From Sarocladium kiliense (Eukaryota; Ascomycota; Sordariomycetes; Hypocreales; Sarocladiaceae): 64,000 nt of DNA. A model generated the notes under the pieces. The model did not search any database. It worked only from the letters and a program-made list of their open reading frames with translations, and had not been told where the DNA came from. Below, piece after piece: positions 60,675 to 64,000 of this stretch; the stretch's first letter is position 1, and the number at the start of each line of letters is the position of its first letter. Where the stretch lies: positions 496,001-560,000 of the forward strand of contig JAUZTG010000015.1 of NCBI GenBank assembly GCA_030734395.1. Reading direction: 5' to 3'. The position numbers were made by a program, and so were the translations under genes.

Positions 60675-62661
60675 GTGAAAATCAGGGTCCAAAGCTGCAA
60701 GCTCGGCGGCTCATGCACCCCGCCTGAAGCAACATTTGCCGAATTCAAGCAAGATGTTGGGAAGCAGGGATGAAGATACCGACACCCCTTCCCCGCCCAT
60801 CGATGTCATTCCGCGCGAAAAGCATCATCAACCCAAGCCCTGGCTTCCTCGATAAGGTCCAGTCAAAACGACGCTAGAATCAAGCGCAGCGCCGGGGTCT
60901 GTCTTTGACTGCGCGACATGAGTGGTCGGGGAGAAGTCTATGATGGGGCATGATGCTGCATGACGTGGGGCTCCAGCGACGGAGGGCGGTAGTCGGCCAA
61001 TGAGGAGCGGAGCGGGGCGGACAGTGGGTCAAGGGTCCTGCAGGGTCCTTCCTGCACGGACATGACGTCACGGCACCTGATGGCATCCACCACTGACATC
61101 ACGCCCTACATCACCAGTATCACCCGCCCCGGACGACTTCATTCCGTGCTCCCTGTTCTTCCAGACATCCATGGAATCCTCTGGAGGGTGGACTGGATTG
61201 GGTTATGGTGTGTTGGGCAAGGTCTGCCGGCACTGGTGCGGCATGGTATCAGCACATGAGTGGATTTCATTCAGCCAAGTCGCAAAGCAATCACCCTTCC
61301 GAACCAGTGACCACCGCTTTTACCAATCTGCATGACGGCCTTCGCCGTTTTTCATGGCCCTCGTTTCTGCGGGGCTGGTTGCATTCTATTGACGACATAT
61401 CTGTGGGCTTGCGGCCCATGGACAGACTCGGAATGGTATCATGACCCCCCTGTTTTGGGACCTTCCATGACACTGTGGTGATTTATGCCCAGCACCGTCT
61501 GGCGTGTCGATGTTTCTTTATTCTCACGAGCGACGACCGAAATCACGAGCACGGATATAACGAGCGACTTGATACCGCTTTTAATCGGATTCTCATATCT
61601 GTTTGTACCATTACGTCTGAGCTGCGCTCAGCCTGTGCCATTACTATAATTAGCGAGCGAATGATTTGGGTCGTTGCAAAAGAATTGGGCATGACGTTCA
61701 AAAGGGAATTAGACAAAATATTTTGAAAGACCAATACACTGTATCATTACCCCTATCAAAAACTGCGGCGCACTATGCGACTGTGTGTGAATCCCTTTTG
61801 GGTTGTGCGAGTCCGGATCTCATGACGAAGAGTTCATGAAGCTTCCGTCATAGCTTCCAAAAAATGACGGAAAGGTTGCCAGAAGGGGCCTTGCCATTGC
61901 ATTCGTAAAAAGTGTCCGTCCCCACAGCCAATGCACGTCTGCATCCCGGCCCCATTACGAGTATTGGATATTTGCAAGTCAGTAACACGTTACGTTGTCC
62001 ACGGGCCACTGAGCCGTTCCTTAGAACCGAGCCTATGATTGGGTCGACTTGCAGGTTGCGGCCACTAGTGATGCTGTCCCAAGGCGCTGTTGCGCAGTGC
62101 AAGCTGTAGAGCTATCCAGGAATCACAATTGCTCGCCTCTCAGCGCTTACTACGCTGATGGTGTGAAAGCACTCAGCCCAGCCAATCAGGCGAGGCGCGG
62201 CTGCTGCAAGTCAACACCTTCTGTTCTCTCGTGTACAGGGCTGACTGGCTCGTCGCCCGCATCACGACGTCGTATATCGATCTATTTCGAACTAGCGGTG
62301 CAACCCTGCACAGCCCAAGCCTTGTCAGACTAGGGTAGAAGGATGTGAAGCAGGCTCGCACAATGGACTTGTCGTCACGGACTAGGGGTTAAACTTCGCT
62401 GCTTTGCGGGGATTCCGAGCAAGTGCTGATCGGCATGTCCACCACTTGCGCAGGATCACAGCATGACGCTTGGATGCAGAGCCTTGGACCCCTCCCCGGA
62501 CCCAGACCTTACGCTTCATTGACCTACGTCAATCGACCGAACGAGCGAGTAAGATGGCGTGTGGGGCACGTCAAACAAAAAGTACTTTTAGTTCTTTTGC
62601 AGGTCCTGACCTCTACGTAGAAAGTGTATCCCTACTTTAGTCTAGCCCTGATTGCAATCCA
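60675..62661. other. Convergent 3' intergenic region
   Basis: 2.0 kb between the stops of the RPN4-like gene and ARO1. Both 3' UTRs lie here. The part around 61,540-61,760 is AT-richer. I see no gene, tRNA or repeat worth naming. Confidence -1.
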
Positions 62662-64000
62662 TCAAGTAGCCTCATCACCCAAGACTGCGGAACGAGCATC
62701 GCTGTAAAGAGGAGTAATGCCAGTCCAAAGCTCAAACTGTTCGTATCATGTTAGTATTGAACCTTGAAGAATGGTTTCAGCCTTGATGGTCGGCTTACCT
62801 GATACCAACCCTGCGAAGCGAGAACTTCAAGACCAGGAATAGTAATCCATCCTCCGGCCTTCTCTGCAAGCTGCATGGCCGCAGTGACGCGAGGCTTGTA
62901 AGCCATCTCCAGGAGAACATTGCCCTCGGCAGGCCCATCCCGTTCCAAAACAGCACCGAGCACGCTCTTGACTACATCGTCAATGGGACGATCAGCAGGG
63001 ATTGTGCTAAGGATGACACGAGGCTTGGAGAAAGTGGCATCAACGCCGGCAGGATTGGCCAGAACCCGTAGATTGTAATCCTTCGGGAAGTCAGACACAA
63101 GCGCCTCTGCATTCTGAGCGTTGCGCGCAGCCACGTAGATTGGGGAGAAGCCGAACTTGTGCAAAGCAAAGATTGCTGCACGAGTGGTGCCTCCCGATCC
63201 TACCACCATGGCGCTGGCACCATCTTCGGGGACTGTCACACCAGCACTCTTGAGCGCAAAGGTCATACCTCTCCAGTCAGTATTGTCTCCGATCAGGCGA
63301 CGCGCACCGCCTTCAGCAGTCTCTGTGGGGACCAGCGTGTTGACAGCTCCAATTACTGAGGCAGCCTCGGTCAGTTCGTCAACATAGCTCATGATGTCCC
63401 GTTTCAGAGGAATCGTAACTGAGGCGCCTCCGAAATTGGGACTGTTGAGAATCGCTTTCAATTCAGTAACGTCGTCCGTCTCGAAGCAGCTGTAATGGTG
63501 AGGCAGACCGGTTCGTCCGAAGAGATCGTTGTGGAGGGCAGGAGAGCGCGATGCTGAAATAGGTTTACCGAAAAGATAGAACTCTTTCGGTTCGATGGTA
63601 CCGACGAGCGAGAGGCCCTGAAGGATCTCCGCTGCAGAGAGTTGGCCTGGCGCAGCCTTGAAAGGGAGATCCGGGTGCGACACAGGCGTCAGATAGCCAT
63701 TGAGGATTCGGCTGAGCTTTCCGGCCTGTCCCATGTTGAGTGTAATCATGGGGATCGAGTGAGCAGCCTGCATCTTGGTCTTGAAGGCAGCGAGGTCAAA
63801 ATTATCCTCGATAGTTGTGGCCTTTCCGACCAACTTGATGATGTCGCCGTACTGAAGTGCGCGATTGTAGAAGGCGATCCAACCAGCATTGCGCCAAGAG
63901 AGAGTGCCCTCAGGATCATGATGGGAAGCTATCAGACGTGAATGGCCTTTGCGAGCCGAAACGGCGTCAATAACCTCATCCGTTGCGGTTGCCTCAACAT
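62662..64000 (-). CDS. ARO1: Pentafunctional AROM polypeptide, C-terminal part (5' end outside window)
   Basis: Two exons are visible: 64000-62799 and 62736-62662, 424 residues to the stop; the N-terminal domains lie beyond the right edge. First comes the end of type I 3-dehydroquinate dehydratase, with the catalytic His in LIASHHDPEG and the Schiff-base Lys in YGDIIKLVGKA. Shikimate dehydrogenase follows: GKPISASRSPALHNDLFG, VTIPLK (catalytic Lys), GDNTDWRG, nucleotide-binding VVGSGGTTRAA, and the end GLEVLASQGWYQFELWTG. The product makes EPSP from DAHP in five steps of aromatic amino-acid synthesis in the cytosol. The intact SDH motifs argue against the related quinate repressor QutR, which is inactive. 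The last intron is 62 nt, and the final exon encodes 24 residues ending VLGDEAT. Confidence -1.

Overview
The window is nuclear DNA from a filamentous ascomycete (Pezizomycotina; a Dothideomycete is possible, but I cannot fix the class from the sequence). Evidence: short spliceosomal introns of about 43-75 nt with GTRNGT-like donors, CTAAC/CTGAC-like branch sites and CAG/TAG acceptors; fungal versions of Atg18, Prp3, Rad3, A190 and the AROM polypeptide; an intron-bearing divergent histone H3/H4 pair; and a MHYT-domain receptor of the type found in moulds. I see no tRNA, rRNA, CRISPR array, operon, intact transposon or secondary-metabolite cluster.

Thirteen protein genes are supported. From left to right: a MHYT-domain membrane protein (minus, 3' end cut off by the window); PPM2/TYW4, a wybutosine methyltransferase with kelch and JmjC parts (minus), divergent from ATG18 (plus); a PPS1-like dual-specificity phosphatase (minus), convergent with ATG18; RAD3/XPD helicase (plus), convergent with a DDHD-domain phospholipase (minus); a C2H2 transcription factor (plus) alone in about 17.7 kb of otherwise gene-free DNA; PRP3 (minus) and RPA190 (plus) sharing a 482 bp divergent promoter; a kappa-class GST/DsbA-like protein (plus); histone H3 (minus) and H4 (plus), divergent over 2.26 kb; an RPN4-like zinc-finger factor (plus); and the 3' part of ARO1/AROM (minus), cut off by the right edge. 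All complete multi-exon models give coding lengths divisible by three and the expected protein lengths.

The gene content is housekeeping: tRNA modification, autophagy, phosphatase signalling, transcription/repair (TFIIH), splicing, Pol I transcription, chromatin, proteasome regulation and aromatic amino-acid synthesis. The genes do not form one pathway; neighbours are linked mainly by shared promoters. The clearest regulatory signals are two CCAAT-N6-ATTGG palindromes between H3 and H4, and a PAC-like box (GAGATGAGAT) between PRP3 and RPA190.

Roughly half the window has no supportable gene: 2.5-5.2, 13.6-17.2, 23.5-31.3, 32.7-41.3, 53.7-58.8 and 60.7-62.7 kb. These stretches hold simple repeats, one strong G-quadruplex motif and strand-skewed tracts that look like transcript leaders. 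I found no convincing new biological system. The most useful leads are the regulatory palindromes, an intact HxD...H iron site in the JmjC part of TYW4, the unknown C-terminal half of the MHYT protein, and the isolated transcription factor.
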